A stretch of DNA of 52,996 nt from Streptomyces sp. NK15101 (GTDB lineage Bacteria; Actinomycetota; Actinomycetes; Streptomycetales; Streptomycetaceae). Numbering within the stretch: the stretch's first letter is position 1; every line of letters starts with the position of its first letter. The stretch is from assembly GCF_020400725.1 (NCBI RefSeq), contig NZ_JAINVG010000050.1, positions 1 to 52,996 on the forward strand, read 5' to 3'. Position numbers and translations under genes: made by a program. Shown piece after piece: positions 24,484-33,210 of the stretch. The notes under the pieces are model-generated. The model was not told the DNA's origin, did no database searches, and saw only the letters and a list, made by a program, of their open reading frames with translations.

Positions 24484-25449
24484 ATGAAGAGCCCTCTGTT
24501 GTCCCTGCCCGGCGCCGTCCCCGCCGAAGGCCGCGACGAAGGCGTCGCCGCGCACTACGGCGACCTGTTCCGCGAGCAGCGAGCCCTCGCCGAGGGCGAC
24601 GGCTTCGTCGACCTCTCGCACCGGGGGGTCGTCACCGTCTCCGGCGACGACCGGCTGAGCTGGCTGCACCTGCTCGTCACCCAGCACATGACCGAGCTGC
24701 CGCCCGGGCAGGCGACCGAGGCGCTGATCCTCTCCGCGAACGGGCACATCGAGCACGCCCTGTACCTCGTCGACGACGGCGAGACGGTGTGGGCGCACGT
24801 CGAGCCGGGGACGCGGGCCGAGCTCATCGCGTACCTGGAGTCGATGAAGTTCTTCTACCGGGTCGAGGTCGCCGACCGCACGGAGGACTTCGCCGTCGTC
24901 CACCTGCCCGCCGGCTCCATCGCCGAGGTGCCCGAGGGCGCCGTCGTACGGGAGACCCCGCACGGCCGCGACCTGTTCCTGCCCCGCACCGAGCTGGAGT
25001 CCTTCGCGGCCTCGCACGGGCCGGCCGCCGGGATCCTGGCGTACGAGGCGCTGCGGGTCGAGGCGCACCGGCCGCGGCTCGGCTTCGAGACCGACCACCG
25101 GACCATCCCGCACGAGGTCGGCCTCATCGGCAGCGCCGTCCACCTCCAGAAGGGCTGCTACCGGGGCCAGGAGACCGTCGCCCGGGTGCAGAACCTGGGG
25201 AAGCCGCCGCGCCGCCTGGTCTTCCTGCACCTGGACGGCAGCGAGGTCCTGCTGCCCGCCCACGGCACCCCGCTGCGGCTGGCGTCCGACGGCGAGGAGG
25301 GCCGTCAGCTCGGCTTCGTCACGACGGCCGTCCGCCACCACGAACTGGGGCCGATCGCCCTGGCGCTGGTGAAGCGGAACGTCCCGGTGGACGCTCCGCT
25401 GATCGCCGGCACGACGGCGGCGGCCCAGGAGACGGTCGTCGAGCCCTGA
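24484..25449 (+). CDS. ygfZ: YgfZ/GcvT-like folate-binding protein
   Basis: 321 residues of the tetrahydrofolate-binding aminomethyltransferase fold. The diagnostic YgfZ motif KGCYRGQE is present near residue 223, with its conserved Cys. YgfZ proteins assist assembly or repair of certain iron-sulfur enzymes, with folate as cofactor. The -10-like TAGGCT (24471-24476) overlaps the nur stop codon and lies 7 nt before the ATG, so the gene appears to have its own leaderless promoter. It is convergent with dtd, whose stop abuts its own. Confidence 0.93.
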   Translation: MKSPLLSLPGAVPAEGRDEGVAAHYGDLFREQRALAEGDGFVDLSHRGVVTVSGDDRLSWLHLLVTQHMTELPPGQATEALILSANGHIEHALYLVDDGETVWAHVEPGTRAELIAYLESMKFFYRVEVADRTEDFAVVHLPAGSIAEVPEGAVVRETPHGRDLFLPRTELESFAASHGPAAGILAYEALRVEAHRPRLGFETDHRTIPHEVGLIGSAVHLQKGCYRGQETVARVQNLGKPPRRLVFLHLDGSEVLLPAHGTPLRLASDGEEGRQLGFVTTAVRHHELGPIALALVKRNVPVDAPLIAGTTAAAQETVVEP

Positions 25450-25875
25450 TCACACCTCCAGCAGCACCGTGAACGGGCCGTTGTTCGTGAGGGAGACGCT
25501 CATCTTCGCTCCGAAGCGGCCCGTCTCCACGTGGGCGCCCAGTTTGCGGAGCTGGGCGACGACCTCGTCGACGAGGGGTTCGGCGACCGGGCCGGGGGCC
25601 GCGGCGTTCCAGGTGGGGCGGCGGCCCTTGCGGGCGTCTCCGTAGAGGGTGAACTGGGAGACGACGAGCAGCGGCGCGTTCACGTCGGAGCACGACCTCT
25701 CGTCGTCCAGTACCCGGACGGACCAGAGCTTTCTGGCCAATTGGGCGGCCTTCTCCGGGGTGTCGTCGTGGGTCACCCCGACCAGGACGCACAGCCCTTC
25801 GCCGGCGATCTCCCCGACGGTCTCCCCTGCGACGACGACGCTCGCGCCGTCGACCCTCTGCACCACTGCTCGCAT
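25450..25875 (-). CDS. dtd: D-aminoacyl-tRNA deacylase
   Basis: 141 residues from ATG 25875; longer upstream frames are not conserved. The DTD signatures are clear: MRAVVQRV at the start, SQFTLYGD in the middle and NNGPFTVLLE at the end, which carries the chirality-checking Gly-Pro. It removes D-amino acids (and glycine mischarged on tRNA-Ala) from tRNA. TAGGTT (complement of 25883-25888) sits 7 nt before the ATG, consistent with leaderless transcription. It is divergent from rsiG. Confidence 0.95.
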   Translation of the reverse strand: MRAVVQRVDGASVVVAGETVGEIAGEGLCVLVGVTHDDTPEKAAQLARKLWSVRVLDDERSCSDVNAPLLVVSQFTLYGDARKGRRPTWNAAAPGPVAEPLVDEVVAQLRKLGAHVETGRFGAKMSVSLTNNGPFTVLLEV

Positions 25876-26016
25876 GCGCACCAACCTACCGAGCGGGCCC
25901 CGGGCCGAAGGACGAGGGGCCGAACGGGTGCAGAGCGCCTGCACGCGCGCGGGCAGGAGTGGCACCATGCGTGTGAGGCGGTGCGGCCGACCGCACCGGT
26001 CGAGGGGACGATTCTC

Positions 26017-26631
26017 ATGAGTGCACCTGGCACCGGGCCGACGCCGTCCGGTCCCGTACCGCTGATCCGCTCCGGAGCCCGGGGCGGGGGACAGGGCGGA
26101 GGACCCGTGACGCGCCCACCCGCGCAGCGGGCCGTCGAGCCGGCGGACCGGACGCAGCCCGACCTCGGTGCCCTGCGGCTGCCCGAGCTGCGGGCGCTGC
26201 GCCGGGACGCGCAGAGCGACGAGGCCGATCTGAGCTACGTGCGCCGGATGCTCCAGGGCCGGATCGACATCCTGCGGGCCGAGCTGGCGCGGCGGACCGA
26301 TCCGGAGGCCCCGGTCCTCGACCGGCTCTCCGAGATCCTGGCCGACGTGCCCTCGCGGCACCGCAGTTCGGCGCGGCACGTGACGCTGTCGACCCCGCGC
26401 GGCGAGGAGTACCGGCGGCTCGCGAACGAGATGCTGTCGGAGGTCGAGCTGTCGGACCTGACGGCCCGGACGGACGACGAGCTGCACGCGGCTATGGGCA
26501 GGCTCGCGGGGTACGAGCAGCAGGTCTCGCGGCGCCGGCAGCACCTCCAGCGGACCGCCGACGACTGCAGCGCGGAGATCGCCCGCCGCTACCGGGAGGG
26601 CGAGGCGCAGGTCGACGACCTGCTGGCCTGA
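26017..26631 (+). CDS. rsiG: RsiG, c-di-GMP-responsive anti-sigma factor of WhiG
   Basis: 204 residues: a disordered Gly/Pro-rich N terminus (1-45) and then a helical antiparallel coiled coil. Both copies of the E-x3-S-x2-R-x3-Q-x3-D c-di-GMP-binding motif are exact: Glu69-Ser73-Arg76-Gln80-Asp84 and Glu167-Ser171-Arg174-Gln178-Asp182. In Streptomyces, RsiG loaded with c-di-GMP sequesters the sporulation sigma factor WhiG, so falling c-di-GMP releases it and triggers aerial hyphae to form spores. WhiG is encoded elsewhere. The start at MSAPG is the most upstream ATG; a GTG near 26107 could also serve. Confidence 0.94.
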   Translation: MSAPGTGPTPSGPVPLIRSGARGGGQGGGPVTRPPAQRAVEPADRTQPDLGALRLPELRALRRDAQSDEADLSYVRRMLQGRIDILRAELARRTDPEAPVLDRLSEILADVPSRHRSSARHVTLSTPRGEEYRRLANEMLSEVELSDLTARTDDELHAAMGRLAGYEQQVSRRRQHLQRTADDCSAEIARRYREGEAQVDDLLA

Positions 26632-26687
26632 CCGGGGCCGGGAAAAGTCGGGTGCGGGGCCGGCCGCGCCGTGCGTAGGGTCGGAAG

Positions 26688-27932
26688 ATGACTGTCGACG
26701 TGCGCGCGGTGACGGAGTCCGAGTTCCACGACTGGCAGCGGGCGCTGCGCACCGGCTTCCTCAGGACCCCGGTGGTCTCCGACGAGGAGGTCGCGGACCG
26801 GCTGGCCCACGCGGACCTCGCCCGGACGCTCGGCGCCTTCGACGGGGGCCGGATCGTCGCCACCTTCCGGTCCTTCCGGCAGGAGGTCAGCACGGTCGGC
26901 GGGGGCAGCCTGACCGCCGACGCGATCACCCAGGTCACGGTCTCGCCGACGCACCGCAGGCGCGGGCTGCTGAGCCGGATGATGTCCGCGGACCTCGCCG
27001 CGGCGAAGGAGCGGGGCGACGCGATCGCGACCCTGATCGCCGCCGAGTACCCGATCTACGGTCGGTTCGGTTTCGGTCCGGCGAGCTGGACCACCGAGTG
27101 GAGCGTCGACGTGAACCGGGCGGGTCTCGATCCGCGCCGCTCGGGCCGCCCGGAGGACGGCGGCAGGATCGACCTGACGGACGGCGACGAGATCCGCGAG
27201 GTGGGGCCCGGGGTGCACCGCCGGCTGGCCGGCGTCCGCGCCGGGGTCACCCACCGCGACAAGCGGGACTGGGAGCGCGGCACCGGGCTCGGCTACCAGA
27301 GCGATCCGTGGCGGGAGCCGTACTACGCGGTGTACCGGTCGGCCTCCGGCGAGGTCGGGGGATACGTCGCGTACACCGCCGACGACAAGTGGGACGACGC
27401 GAAGCAGCCGGTGAACACGGCGACCGTGCGGGACCTCGTCGCGGTCACTCCGGCCGCCGAGCGTGCCCTGTGGCACTACATGTGCTCGATCGACTGGATC
27501 GCCACGGTCCGCTCGGGCTACCGGGCGCCGGACGACCCGCTGCCGCTGCTGCTGCCCGATCCGCGCGCGGCCAGGGTGCTGACGCACGCGGACATGCTGT
27601 GGGTCCGGGTCCTGGACGTGGTCCGGGTCCTGGAGGGCCGGACGTATCCGGTGGAGGACGGCCTCGTCCTGGAGGTGCGGGACGCCGACGGGCTCGCCGG
27701 CGGGCGCTTCCGGCTCGACGCGTCCCCGGCGGGCGCGTCCTGTGTCCGTACGGCCGGGCCGGCCGATCTCGCCCTCGACGTCGCGGAGGTGGGCACGCTC
27801 GCGTTCGGTGACGAGTCCGCGGTACGGCTGGCCCGGCTGGGGCGCGTGGAGGAGCTGACGCCCGGTGCGGCCGCCCGTGCCGATCTGCTGTTCCGCACTC
27901 CGCTGCGGCCCTTCTCGCCCGACGTCTTCTGA
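26688..27932 (+). CDS. Eis-like GNAT N-acetyltransferase
   Basis: 414 residues with the three-part Eis architecture: N-terminal GNAT domain with acetyl-CoA motif VTVSPTHRRRGLLSRMM, a second degenerate GNAT domain, and a C-terminal SCP2-like domain. The chain ends in Phe (PDVF), whose terminal carboxylate acts as catalytic base in Eis enzymes. Such proteins acetylate amines, including aminoglycosides or lysines; the natural substrate is unknown. TAGGGT (26676-26681) lies 6 nt before the ATG, so a leaderless transcript is likely. A TetR gene follows on the same strand. Confidence 0.92.
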   Translation: MTVDVRAVTESEFHDWQRALRTGFLRTPVVSDEEVADRLAHADLARTLGAFDGGRIVATFRSFRQEVSTVGGGSLTADAITQVTVSPTHRRRGLLSRMMSADLAAAKERGDAIATLIAAEYPIYGRFGFGPASWTTEWSVDVNRAGLDPRRSGRPEDGGRIDLTDGDEIREVGPGVHRRLAGVRAGVTHRDKRDWERGTGLGYQSDPWREPYYAVYRSASGEVGGYVAYTADDKWDDAKQPVNTATVRDLVAVTPAAERALWHYMCSIDWIATVRSGYRAPDDPLPLLLPDPRAARVLTHADMLWVRVLDVVRVLEGRTYPVEDGLVLEVRDADGLAGGRFRLDASPAGASCVRTAGPADLALDVAEVGTLAFGDESAVRLARLGRVEELTPGAAARADLLFRTPLRPFSPDVF

Positions 27933-27996
27933 GGCCCGGGCGCCGTCGGCGCGGCCTTCCGGACCTAGGATGGCCGTCCTACGAAGGAGGCGCCCG

Positions 27997-28629
27997 GTGG
28001 CGGAGGACGGTGTGACCGGCCCGGCCGGTCTTCGCGAGCGGAAGAAGGCGCGGACCCGGCGGGCCCTGTCGGACGCGGCCATCGCGCTCTTCCTGGAGAA
28101 GGGCTTCGACGCGGTGTCCGTCGCGGAGGTGGCCGCCGCCGCCGAGGTCTCGAAGCCGACCCTCTTCCGCTACTTCCCCGCCAAGGAGGACCTGGTCCTG
28201 CACCGGTTCGCCGACCACGAGGACGAGTCCGCGCGCGTGGTGGAGGCCGGGCGGGCGCGGGGTGCGGCGCCGCTCGACGCGCTGTACGAGCACCTGGTGG
28301 ACGGGCTGGAGCGGCGCGATCCGGTCACCGGGCTCTGTGACGTGCCGGCGGTCCTGGCGTACCACCGGCTCCTGTACGGGACGCCGGCCCTGCTCGCCGG
28401 GATCCACGGCTACCAGCAGCGGTCGGAGGAGGCCCTCGCGCGGGCGCTCGGCGGCGATCCGCTGCCGGCGCGGCTCGCGGCCGGGCAGATCGTGGCCGTG
28501 CTGCGGGTCCTGGCGAACGAGAACGTGGTGCGGCTGACGGCCGGCGAGACCGTGGACGCGGTGGCGGGGGACGCGGTGGCGGCGGCGGAGGCGGCGTTCC
28601 GGTCGCTGCGGGAGGGGCTGCCGTACTGA
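27997..28629 (+). CDS. TetR-family transcriptional regulator
   Basis: 210 residues from the GTG 6 nt after GAAGGAGG (27983-27990); an ATG at 27970 lacks such a site. The N-terminal helix-turn-helix is clear (RRALSDAAIALFLEKGFDAVSVAEVAAAAEVSKPTLFRYF), followed by a ligand-binding helical domain with no obvious specificity signature. A TAGGAT at 27966-27971 may be its -10. It could regulate the Eis-like gene upstream or the HelD-like gene downstream. Confidence 0.9.
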   Translation: MAEDGVTGPAGLRERKKARTRRALSDAAIALFLEKGFDAVSVAEVAAAAEVSKPTLFRYFPAKEDLVLHRFADHEDESARVVEAGRARGAAPLDALYEHLVDGLERRDPVTGLCDVPAVLAYHRLLYGTPALLAGIHGYQQRSEEALARALGGDPLPARLAAGQIVAVLRVLANENVVRLTAGETVDAVAGDAVAAAEAAFRSLREGLPY

Positions 28630-28714
28630 TCGTCCGGGAGGGGCCGTCCTCCGGCCATCGATGCGACCAAGTAAAAAATGTAACCCGGTAACACTTTCCG
28701 CTAGGCTCGTCGGA

Positions 28715-30751
28715 ATGACGTCACCGGACCATGAGCTCGCCCGCGAACGCTCCCACCACGACGCCTGCCGCGCCGCCCTGATCCGCATGACCGAGGACGT
28801 GGCCGAGCAGGTCGTCACCGGCGAGGACGTCGCCGCCTCCGGCGCCGACGCCGAAGCGCTCGGCTACCACCTGCGCAGCCGCGCCAAGGAGATGGGCGAA
28901 CAGCCGCCCGGACCGCTGTTCTTCGGCCGCCTCGACCGCGAGGACGGCCAGATCCACCACATCGGCCGCCGCCGGATCGCCGAGCACCCGGCCGCCCCGC
29001 CGCTCGTCGTCGACTGGCGCGCGCCCGTCTCCCGCGCCTACTACCAGGCCGGCGCCCACGACCCGCAGGGCGTCCTGCGCCGCCGCCGCTTCGGCTGGGC
29101 CCCGAACAGCGCCGGCGCGACCGAGGACCTGACCGCCCTGGAGGACGAACTCCTCGCGGACGGCGGGGGCGGGACGGTGAGCGCCCTCGTCACCGGCGAG
29201 ATCGAGCGCCCCCGCGTGGGCCCCATGCGGGACATCGCCGCCACCATCCAGCCCGAACAGGACGACCTCGTGCGCTCCGAGCCGGCCGCCTCCCTGTGCG
29301 TGCAGGGCGCCCCCGGCACCGGCAAGACCGCCGTGGGCCTGCACCGGGCCGCGTACCTCCTCTACACGCATCCGCAGCGGATCCGCCGCTCCGGCCTCCT
29401 CGTCCTCGGCCCCCACCGGGCCTTCCTCTCGTACATCGCCGAGGTGCTGCCCTCGCTCGGCGAGACCGGGATCCGGCAGGCCACCCTCGACGAGGAGATC
29501 GCCCGCCATCAGGTCCGGGCCGAGGACGACGAGGCGGCGGCCCGGGTCAAGCACGACGCCCGCATGGCCGGGCTGCTGCACCGCGCGCTGTACGGCAGGG
29601 TCGACGCGGCCCCGGCGGAGGACCTGGCCGTCCCCGACGGCTCGTACCACTGGCGGCTTCCCGCGGCGGAGCTCGCCGCGATCGTCTCGGCGGTACGGGA
29701 GGAGGCCCCGCCCTACGCGACCGGCCGCGAACGGGTCCGCGCCCGCGTCGTCCGGGCCCTCCAGCTCCGGGCCGAACGCCGCTCGGGGCCGATGGGCGCG
29801 GCCTGGGCGCGGCGGATCGAGCGGGCGCGGCCGGTGACGGCGTTCCTCGACCGGTGCTGGCCGAGGACGACACCGGAGGAGGTCCTCACGGAGGTACTGA
29901 CGGATCCGGCCGGTCCGGCGCTCGAAGGGGGCCTGACGGATGCCTCCGGTCCGGCGCTCGCGGGGGGCGGATTCACCGGGGCCGAGCTCGCCGCGATCCG
30001 CTGGGCGCGGCCGCCCCGCTCGTACCGCTCGGCGCGCTGGACCGCCGCCGACCTCGTCCTCCTCGACGAGCTCGCGGGCCTGATCGAGCGCCCCGAGAGC
30101 TACGGGCACGTCGTCGTCGACGAGGCCCAGGACCTCTCGCCCATGCAGTGCCGGGCCATCGCCCGTCGCACCGAGTTCGGTTCGCTCACCGTCCTCGGGG
30201 ACCTCGCCCAGGGCACCACCCCGTGGGCGGCCCGCGACTGGCACGAGCAGCTGGCGCACCTGGGCAAGCCCGGGACGCCCGTCGTGCCGCTGACCCTCGG
30301 CTACCGGGTGCCGGCGGCGATCGTCGACCTCGCCAACCGGCTCCTGCCGCTGCTCGGCGCCGACGTGCCCGCCGGACGTTCGGTGCGCCGGGACGGCGAG
30401 GTGACGGTCCACCGGACGACGGACCTGGCCACCGGGGCCCGCGAGGCCGTGCGGGCCGCGCTCGCGGCGGAGGGCTCGGTGGGGGTCGTCACGGCCGATC
30501 ACCTCGTCGACGCGGTGGCCGAGGAGGTGAAGGGGTACGGGGAACGGGTGACCGTGCTGCCCGCGACCGTCGTCAAGGGCCTGGAGTTCGACCACGTCGT
30601 GGTCGTCGAACCGGCCGCCATCATGGCGGCCGAGGCGCGCGGCGCGAACCGGCTGTACGTGGTGCTCACCCGGGCGGTGTCGCGCCTCGCGCTGGTGCAC
30701 GAGCGGGAGCTTCCGGAGTTCCTGGCGCCGACTCCCCGTACAGCGCGGTGA
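28715..30751 (+). CDS. HelD/HelR-like UvrD-family ATPase (RNA polymerase-associated)
   Basis: 678 residues from ATG 28715. A charged helical N terminus (the HelD coiled-coil arm) precedes superfamily-1 motifs: Walker A GAPGTGKT (198-205), Walker B VVDEAQDLSPMQ, motif KGLEFDHVVVVEP and motif VI LYVVLTRAVSRLALVH. Actinobacterial HelD proteins prise RNA polymerase off DNA, and the HelR subgroup protects it from rifamycins. I see no rifamycin-associated inverted repeat upstream. TGTAAC (28679-28684), 17 bp, TAGGCT (28702-28707) and 7 nt to the ATG suggest a leaderless promoter. Its 3' end overlaps the convergent WYL gene by 86 bp. Confidence 0.9.
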   Translation: MTSPDHELARERSHHDACRAALIRMTEDVAEQVVTGEDVAASGADAEALGYHLRSRAKEMGEQPPGPLFFGRLDREDGQIHHIGRRRIAEHPAAPPLVVDWRAPVSRAYYQAGAHDPQGVLRRRRFGWAPNSAGATEDLTALEDELLADGGGGTVSALVTGEIERPRVGPMRDIAATIQPEQDDLVRSEPAASLCVQGAPGTGKTAVGLHRAAYLLYTHPQRIRRSGLLVLGPHRAFLSYIAEVLPSLGETGIRQATLDEEIARHQVRAEDDEAAARVKHDARMAGLLHRALYGRVDAAPAEDLAVPDGSYHWRLPAAELAAIVSAVREEAPPYATGRERVRARVVRALQLRAERRSGPMGAAWARRIERARPVTAFLDRCWPRTTPEEVLTEVLTDPAGPALEGGLTDASGPALAGGGFTGAELAAIRWARPPRSYRSARWTAADLVLLDELAGLIERPESYGHVVVDEAQDLSPMQCRAIARRTEFGSLTVLGDLAQGTTPWAARDWHEQLAHLGKPGTPVVPLTLGYRVPAAIVDLANRLLPLLGADVPAGRSVRRDGEVTVHRTTDLATGAREAVRAALAAEGSVGVVTADHLVDAVAEEVKGYGERVTVLPATVVKGLEFDHVVVVEPAAIMAAEARGANRLYVVLTRAVSRLALVHERELPEFLAPTPRTAR

Positions 30752-31658
30752 GTTCGGCGCCGATCCGGGCGAGGGCGGTGCGTGCCCCGGGCGGGTCGAG
30801 GGGCTCCACGCGGGCGCCGAGACCGGCCAGCCGGGCGGCGATCACCTCGGGGGAGGGGCCGTCGGCCTCGAAGGGCGTCCAGCCGTCCGGGCCGCTCTCC
30901 CCGTACCGTACGCGCCCGCCGAGCAGGCCCTCCAGGACGGACTCGGTGTCCGGCGCGGCCCGGCCCCGGACCGTCGCGGCGACCATCCGGTCCTCCATGC
31001 GGGCGGCGAGCGCGCGCCAGGCGGTGGCGAGGTCGAAGCCCTCGGGACGTGCGGCGGGGGCGCCGGTCTCGGCCACCGAGGTGACCCGGCCGACGCGGAA
31101 GGCCCGCAGGCCCTCGGCCGTGTCCGCGAGGAGGTAGCGGACCCCGGACTTCGCTGCGATGCCCAGCGGCTGGACGGTCCGCTCGCGCGGGGCGCGGCCG
31201 GGACGCGCGTACCCGATGCGCAGTTCCCTGGCGTCGACCACGGCCCGCTGGAGCAGGGCCAGTTGGGCTTCCTCGGTCTCCGCGCCCGTCCAGTCGGTGC
31301 CGTCGGCGATCCCGGCGCGGGCGGCGGCCTCGGCGCCCTCGCGGAGGGGAGCGGGGAGGGCCCGGACGAGCTTGCGGAGGGCGGTCCTGGTCCGCGGGCT
31401 CGCATCCGCGTCGGGCCCGGTCAGCAGGAACAACTCGCGGATCTCGGGGGCGGTCAGGCCGGTCAGGTCGGTACGGGCTCCGCCGACGAGCGACCAGCCG
31501 CCGCCCTGTCCCGCCCGCGAGTACACCGGGGTCCCGGCGCTCGCGAGCGCTTCGAGGTCCCGGCGGGCCGTGCGCTCGGACACGCCCGGTTCGGCGGCGG
31601 TGACCCGCCGCCGGGTCTGGAGGAAGAGCAGGGCGGCGACGAGTCGGTCGGCTCTCAT
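30666..31658 (-). CDS. WYL-domain transcriptional regulator (DeoR-type HTH)
   Basis: 330 residues. An N-terminal helix-turn-helix (TAAEPGVSERTARRDLEALA) is followed by the WYL domain (ARELRIGYARPG ... QPLGIAAKSGVRYLLADT) and a C-terminal WCX extension. Compared with the family pattern TAAELAxELxVSERT, about five residues of the second helix are missing. The start overlaps the MFS stop by 4 bp, so the two are co-translated. The last 28 residues are encoded antisense to the 3' end of the HelD-like gene and run past the usual end of the family, rich in Ala and Pro. Confidence 0.85.
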   Translation of the reverse strand: MRADRLVAALLFLQTRRRVTAAEPGVSERTARRDLEALASAGTPVYSRAGQGGGWSLVGGARTDLTGLTAPEIRELFLLTGPDADASPRTRTALRKLVRALPAPLREGAEAAARAGIADGTDWTGAETEEAQLALLQRAVVDARELRIGYARPGRAPRERTVQPLGIAAKSGVRYLLADTAEGLRAFRVGRVTSVAETGAPAARPEGFDLATAWRALAARMEDRMVAATVRGRAAPDTESVLEGLLGGRVRYGESGPDGWTPFEADGPSPEVIAARLAGLGARVEPLDPPGARTALARIGAELTALYGESAPGTPEAPARAPARGATPPG

Positions 31659-33121
31659 GCCGCCATTGTCATCTGCCCGTTCTCCTGCCCGTTCTCCTGT
31701 CCGGTCTTCTGCCGGTGCTTCTCGGCGGCCGGGCGCAGGACGGTGAGGGCGATGCCCAGGGCGAGGAGGAGGAGACCGGCGCCGACGCCGAAGGCGAGGT
31801 GGTAGCCGCCCGTCAGCGCCTCGGGTCCGGGCCGGCCGGCCGCCGTGAGGGACTCGGTGCGGGCGGCGGCCAGGGTGGAGAGGACCGCGACGCCGAGGGC
31901 CATGCCGATCTGCTGGGTGGTGTTGAAGACGCCGGAGGCCAGGCCGGCGTCCTCCTCCCGCGCGCCGGACATGGCGAGCGCGGTGAGGGCGGGGAGCGCG
32001 AGGCCGAAGCCGGCGGCGAGCAGCATCACGGGGAGCAGGTCGGTGACGTACGAGGCGTGGACGGGGACGCGGGTCAGCAGGCCGAGGACGCCGACGAGCA
32101 GGACGAGGCCGGTGAGCAGGACGTTCCGCTCGCCGAAGCGGGCGATGAGGGGCGCCGAGACGCCGAGTGAGACGGCGCCGATGACGAGCGCGGCGGGCAG
32201 CATCGCGAAGCCGGTCCCGGCGGCCCCGTAGCCGAGGACCTTCTGCAGGTAGAGGGCGACGAGGACCTGGAAGGAGAAGAGCGCGGCGACCATCAGCATC
32301 TGGACGGCGTTCGCGCCGGCGACGTTGCGGGAGCGGAGGATCCGCAGCGGCATCAGGGGGTTCGCGGCCTTCGCCTGGCGGAGCAGGAAGCCGGCCAGGA
32401 GGACGAGGGCGAGGGCCCCGAAGCCGAGGGTGTGCACCGAACCGGCCCCGTACTCCTCGATCTTGACGACGGCGTAGATCCCGGCCATGAGGCCGGCGGT
32501 CACCAGCAGCGCGCCGGCGACGTCGGCGCCGGCCTTCAGCCCGAGGCTGCGGTCGGCGGGGAGGGCGCGGAGGGCGACGAGGAGGGTGGCGGCGCCGATG
32601 GGCAGGTTGATGAAGAAGATCCAGTTCCAGGCGAGGGCGTCGGTGAGGACGCCGCCGAGGACCTGTCCGAGGGAGGCGCCGGCGGCGCCGGTGAAGCTGA
32701 ACACGGCGATGGCGCGGGCGCGTTCGCGCGGTTCGGTGAAGAGGGTGACGAGGATGCCGAGGCCGACGGCGGAGGCCGTCGCACTGCCGACGCCCTGGAG
32801 GAAGCGGGCGGCGATCAGGACGGCCGGGGAGGCGGCGACGCCGGCGAGGAGGGAGGCGGCGGTGAAGATCCCGGTGCCCGCGAGGAACATCCGCTTGCGG
32901 CCGACGAGGTCGCCGAGGCGGCCGGCGAGGAGGAGGAGCGAGCCGAAGGCGATCAGGTAGGCGTTGACGACCCAGCTGAGGCCGGCGGGGGTGAAGCCGA
33001 GGTCGCCCTGGATGGCGGGCATGGCGACGGTGACGATGCTGCCGTCGAGGACCGTCATCAGCATGCCGGTGGCGAGGACGCCGAGGGCGAGGCGGGGGCT
33101 GGGAGGCGTGGTGGCGGGCAT
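31655..33121 (-). CDS. DHA2-family drug/proton antiporter (MFS, 14 TMS)
   Basis: 488 residues with about 14 transmembrane helices. DHA2 motifs: MLMTVLDGSIVTVAMPAI in helix 1, GRLGDLVGRKRMF (motif A) between helices 2 and 3, and the motif C-like GAAGASLGQVLGG in helix 5. It should export hydrophobic drugs or metabolites against protons. It lies between a MarR gene upstream and a coupled WYL gene downstream. Its ribosome-binding site (AGGAGAG, 6 nt from the ATG) forms one arm of a perfect 10-bp hairpin, suggesting that translation is conditional. Confidence 0.93.
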   Translation of the reverse strand: MPATTPPSPRLALGVLATGMLMTVLDGSIVTVAMPAIQGDLGFTPAGLSWVVNAYLIAFGSLLLLAGRLGDLVGRKRMFLAGTGIFTAASLLAGVAASPAVLIAARFLQGVGSATASAVGLGILVTLFTEPRERARAIAVFSFTGAAGASLGQVLGGVLTDALAWNWIFFINLPIGAATLLVALRALPADRSLGLKAGADVAGALLVTAGLMAGIYAVVKIEEYGAGSVHTLGFGALALVLLAGFLLRQAKAANPLMPLRILRSRNVAGANAVQMLMVAALFSFQVLVALYLQKVLGYGAAGTGFAMLPAALVIGAVSLGVSAPLIARFGERNVLLTGLVLLVGVLGLLTRVPVHASYVTDLLPVMLLAAGFGLALPALTALAMSGAREEDAGLASGVFNTTQQIGMALGVAVLSTLAAARTESLTAAGRPGPEALTGGYHLAFGVGAGLLLLALGIALTVLRPAAEKHRQKTGQENGQENGQMTMAA

Positions 33122-33127
33122 GGGGAA

Positions 33128-33157
33128 CTCTCCTGTCCGTCGGAGGCGACAGGAGAG
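33128..33157 (-). promoter_or_regulatory. Hairpin that sequesters the ribosome-binding site of the DHA2 exporter
   Basis: Read on the mRNA strand, CTCTCCTGTC and GACAGGAGAG form a perfect 10-bp stem with a 10-nt loop. The 3' arm contains the Shine-Dalgarno AGGAGAG, and the ATG follows 6 nt later. A -10-like TAACGT (complement of 33158-33163) abuts it, so the hairpin would lie at the very 5' end of the transcript. As DNA it could equally be a dimer operator. A direct repeat GTTAGCAGA/GTTGCAGA lies just upstream (33160-33183). Confidence 0.6.
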
Positions 33158-33210
33158 ACGTTAGCAGAAGGTTTTGTTGCAGACTATTTTTTACGGAACG
33201 ACTGACGGTC

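Noticed and set aside
25876..26544. Upstream extension of the dtd frame to a 364-codon protein
   Set aside because: The extension lies opposite rsiG and lacks family similarity; the DTD family starts at MRAVVQRV.
28640..28714. Rifamycin-associated element upstream of the HelD-like gene
   Set aside because: No 19-bp inverted repeat of that type is visible; only a small GGCCG/CGGCC dyad near 28637-28656.
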